From CALWOS01 sp963595735 (GTDB taxonomy: Bacteria > Bacillota > Clostridia > Oscillospirales > Oscillospiraceae), in contig CAVBJJ010000044.1 in assembly GCA_963595735.1 (NCBI GenBank), positions 1 to 13,910 of the forward strand: a DNA stretch of 13,910 nucleotides. Reading direction: 5' to 3'. Under the pieces are notes generated by a model. That model saw only the letters and a program-made list of their open reading frames with translations. It was not told the DNA's origin and ran no database searches. Position numbers and translations under genes: made by a program. Positions within the stretch are counted from its first letter, which is position 1. Each line of letters begins with the position of its first letter. Shown piece after piece: positions 12,301-13,910 of this stretch.

Positions 12301-13910
12301 ACACCTGCGCCGATAAAAGCGAGATCGCTCTGTCCGCTTTGACCATTTCCAACAGCACGGTCATCGGCCTGGGAACGGTGAACTGCGCCGATATCAAAAT
12401 CGACGGCGGCAGCGTGGATCTGGATGTCCCGGAGGGAACTGTGGTCAAAAACAGCGCCGGGGCAAAGCTGACAAAGCAGACCTTTGTCATTTCCAACATC
12501 ACCAGCCAGACAAAGGTGGATGCGATTACCATTTCCGGACTGCCGGAGGGATCGACCTATAACACCAGTAATATCCACACCGATGACAACGGCAAGATCA
12601 GCCTTTGGCTGCCGGAGGGCGCGACGGTCACGGGGGCGACCATCGGGAACGATACCTACTATCCGGTGCCGGATGGAAATGGCGGCACCCGGCTGGCTAC
12701 GGTGGCGGATCCGGCATTCACCGCCCCAACGGAGGACGCAATCCTCACGCGGAAAGCCGGGGAGAGCTTTGTGCTTAGTGCAGAGGCTTACGGTGTGCCC
12801 ACACCCAGCCTGAAATGGCAAATGAGCAGCAACGGCACGGATTGGACGGATATTTTCGGCGCATCCGGCAGCAGCTATACCGGCACCATGACAAAAGCGC
12901 TTCACGGCACACAGTATCGCTGCGTGGCAACCAACACTTACGGGGGGACGGATCACGCGGCGTACTCCAAGACCTTTACCCTGTACTATGTGCCGGCGGC
13001 AAGCCAGCCGCAGGATCGCACGGTTCAGGAGGGGAGAAATGCAAGCTTCTCCTTTGCGCTGGAGGATCTGCAAGGTCTGACCGGCCTGCAGGTGACATAC
13101 CAGTGGTATGAGAAATCCAATGCGGATGCTGCGGCAGCGGCAATAAATGGCGCCACGGCCAGCACCTATGAAGTGCAAAGCGCCGGTGCGGCGCTGGATG
13201 GCAGCCTGTACTTCTGCACGGCCACGCTGACCTATCCCGGGGGGAAAACGGTGGAGATCACCGGGGATACCGCGCGGCTGCAGGTGGTGGGAATCCCCGC
13301 CGTTTCCGCACAGCCGCAAAGCAGCACCGTGAACACCGGGGAAAGCGTCGGCTTTGCCGTGACAGCAGCTGGAAATTACGCACTTCGCTATCAGTGGCAG
13401 GTGAGGAAGTCTGCGGACGAGGCATTTGCCGATATCGAAAACGCGGCGGAAGCAAGCTATGCCATCCCCGCGGCCGCGGAGGATATGGACGGCTGGCAGT
13501 ATCGCTGCATCGTGACCAACGCCCACAATGGCGTGACCATGGCGGTGGAGTCGGATGCTGCGGTGCTCACGGTGGTAGGCGAGCCGGTTCTGGTGCAGCA
13601 GCCGGAAGGCGTTTCCTGCCAGGTGGGCTTGACGGCAATGTTCCAGGTGGAGGCGCGCGGCAACCAGAATGTGAGCTATCAGTGGCAGGTCAGCGCCGAT
13701 GACGGCCAGACCTGGGAGGACATCCCCGATGCGGTGGAGGCCTCCTATACCACTCCGAAAACCACAATGGAGATGCTGAACTGGCTGTATCGCTGCGTGG
13801 TCACCAACAGCGCCAACGGAAAGTCCATGCAGATACAGTCGGGAAGCGCCCAGCTGCGGATCTATAACGGCTCCGGTACAGCGCGCTATGCCGTCGAGCT
13901 GCTGCCGGCG
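9369..13910 (+). CDS. Giant secreted surface protein with Cys-rich module, beta-solenoid-like repeats and Ig-like domains; 3' end outside window
   Basis: An open frame of 1514 codons from the ATG at 9369 to the window edge without a stop; the site GGAGGTTAGG precedes the ATG. Residues 1-25 are a signal peptide (KKK, hydrophobic core, cleavage after AFA). Residues 34-62 hold six cysteines, and 63-107 form an acidic linker. Residues about 108-1110 are repetitive and beta-rich: ELWLGN, then YDVSTNTLTLDNY near 128-140, and recurring short units such as GSLTVTGGGSVTM, GSLYVQENTTLTV and AKSLYIREEG. This resembles the beta-helical carbohydrate-binding-domain proteins of Clostridia (Cthe_2159-like), by similarity of style only. 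Residues about 1114-1500 are four Ig-like domains. The protein is probably exported and surface-bound, in adhesion or glycan binding. Its anchor (sortase motif or SLH domain) would lie beyond the window. I see no frameshift. Confidence 0.93.
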   Translation, partial: MKKKLLSMLLTLCMALTLLPTAAFAEAGEAEPGCSCETHCTVESQNTACAICGAEGAKPEDCAAPESDGGDSVRSEESMEKADAPAEEEADAAPRVKAADSIRVQAAGELWLGNTNVMQSTSGSGYSYDVSTNTLTLDNYKSETYREVGLGQKFKTAAYLYTTVDHLTIVIKGSCSLGKTANTNEYLRDSDDKVRTAGIVSASPTTANSVTIKTQNKSSSLTVNTHVWPLLGSNAVIQGAGTVTLNSGMDGASCQGSLTVTGGGSVTMESKLDGRLPYSGLRVGGSLYVQENTTLTVKSNGITYNGSKPDALYVKDDTKIHGTLLVESNGTNSGDGGMGRGLYTKNLSVFDGGVMKAYANGRNTNTNTNDGREAIYVTGQLGVAANGYVYAKTNGEGISGIYAKSLYIREEGKNGFAAITQPVRGKYDETNKKFVTLDGGISQTVEIKGLNQCTLYLRKIKASNMNFWYKTYSFSEEHVTDAYYDNTSNNAKFYDLANGQYAASGGTDPNDYFHLGHIEIQDDANLLLDNVRRTDLTDTFITVKAGKTLNLKLKIDADAGTGPSILHGNSKNPLIKVEPGATLNLITDSGNKGYASLSLINEGGPTIAGGVTVNVGECNLYTRGKDGNDIQANLTLGSKSYVDCTYFSGTLTMNGGALFGKAADNTTVKGVGSLELSNKPALKNENGVALYPAEVTLYDTEAQFSKAQLVTNIRTSPTATTPMHRSFLLITELGYGESNVKTGSIPVLFDPETQKHSTITVYLPENTRVAKALVNGVSYWSSAIKDQQIIAKKDGTGKGVLFVTGTLLLDGTMAFRQYNWVSLRDGGSGTVRQLCSDYSYSDSSRNYWIDYDEDIGITLKTPDGAAVVVGYDIDIHNGEHELMLNGLWLRPRNNSCAKVAGSKLLALDSTLTLKLINGTSNTLETQNGKPVFDLPGNLVIISENGKVGQLTLSGSSKAFGNTSAETSTLKISDSIVKNTCADKSEIALSALTISNSTVIGLGTVNCADIKIDGGSVDLDVPEGTVVKNSAGAKLTKQTFVISNITSQTKVDAITISGLPEGSTYNTSNIHTDDNGKISLWLPEGATVTGATIGNDTYYPVPDGNGGTRLATVADPAFTAPTEDAILTRKAGESFVLSAEAYGVPTPSLKWQMSSNGTDWTDIFGASGSSYTGTMTKALHGTQYRCVATNTYGGTDHAAYSKTFTLYYVPAASQPQDRTVQEGRNASFSFALEDLQGLTGLQVTYQWYEKSNADAAAAAINGATASTYEVQSAGAALDGSLYFCTATLTYPGGKTVEITGDTARLQVVGIPAVSAQPQSSTVNTGESVGFAVTAAGNYALRYQWQVRKSADEAFADIENAAEASYAIPAAAEDMDGWQYRCIVTNAHNGVTMAVESDAAVLTVVGEPVLVQQPEGVSCQVGLTAMFQVEARGNQNVSYQWQVSADDGQTWEDIPDAVEASYTTPKTTMEMLNWLYRCVVTNSANGKSMQIQSGSAQLRIYNGSGTARYAVELLPA
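9468..9554 (+). other. Six-cysteine N-terminal module of the surface protein
   Basis: Directly after the signal peptide, C34, C36, C40, C49, C52 and C62 follow the pattern C-x-C-x3-C-x8-C-x2-C-x9-C, ending in GAEGAKPEDC. From memory, closely similar motifs begin many large secreted proteins of gut Clostridia, so it is probably a recurring module. It could bind a metal such as zinc or form disulfides after export. No function is known to me. Confidence 0.6.
12708..13868 (+). repeat. Four tandem Ig-like domains in the surface protein
   Basis: Domains start at about residues 1114, 1208, 1308 and 1404, each about 95-100 residues. Each has the paired signature of a B/C-strand tryptophan (LKWQM, YQWYE, YQWQV, YQWQV) and a late Y-x-C (YRCVATN, YFCTATL, YRCIVTN, YRCVVTN). 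Domains 3 and 4 are most alike. None has the usual earlier cysteine partner next to the Trp strand; only the fourth has an additional cysteine (GVSCQVG). Such arrays commonly act as stalks or ligand-binding parts of surface proteins. Confidence 0.8.

Noticed and set aside
11898..13526. Long minus-strand open frame (542 codons) opposite the surface protein
   Set aside because: It is antisense to a clear secreted protein, lacks recognisable domains, and is rich in His, Arg, Gly and Cys as expected from the complement of GC-biased codons.

Overview
The window looks like chromosomal DNA of an anaerobic, Gram-positive gut-type Clostridia bacterium, most likely Oscillospiraceae/Ruminococcaceae-like. 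Several features point there: strong AGGAGG-type ribosome binding sites, GC content judged by eye to be in the mid-50s percent, a DUF4317 protein, an anaerobe-type hybrid cluster protein, and a very large secreted protein with Ig-like domains and a Cys-rich N-terminal module of a kind I recall from gut Clostridia. The genus is inference. I see no rRNA, tRNA, transposase, phage gene or CRISPR array.

Layout, left to right. (1) 1-2377 is a divergent redox module. On the minus strand an aldo/keto reductase is followed 29 nt later by a carboxymuconolactone decarboxylase-cupin fusion that runs off the left edge. A short LysR-type regulator reads the other way, and a perfect 9-bp inverted repeat lies just before its ribosome binding site. 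(2) 2460-3602 is a DUF4317 protein of unknown function. It converges on hcp (3697-5298, minus), a hybrid cluster protein with all cluster ligands visible; a perfect 12-bp stem separates the two. (3) 5299-5783 is a gene-poor, AT-rich divergent region with four separate inverted repeats, an extended -10 promoter for hcp, and a terminator-like hairpin that no known gene explains. (4) 5784-8328 is a two-gene O-acylation cassette, an MBOAT membrane acyltransferase followed by a DHHW/AlgJ-like extracytoplasmic protein, closed by two tandem intrinsic terminators. (5) 8531-9273 is a TetR-family regulator. A perfect 16-bp palindrome fills the spacer of its own promoter, and it appears to start at TTG with almost no leader. 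(6) 9369-13910 is the first 1514 codons of a secreted surface protein: signal peptide, six-cysteine module, acidic linker, about 1000 residues of beta-solenoid-like repeats, then four tandem Ig-like domains. It continues past the right edge.

The parts suggest two themes. One is handling of reactive small molecules (aldo/keto reductase, CMD-cupin, Hcp against NO/hydroxylamine-type stress). The other is cell-surface construction (polysaccharide O-acylation and a giant surface protein). Nothing here demands a wholly new system. The least explained parts are the palindrome-rich 5404-5692 region, the TetR self-operator beside the surface gene, and the architecture of the giant protein.
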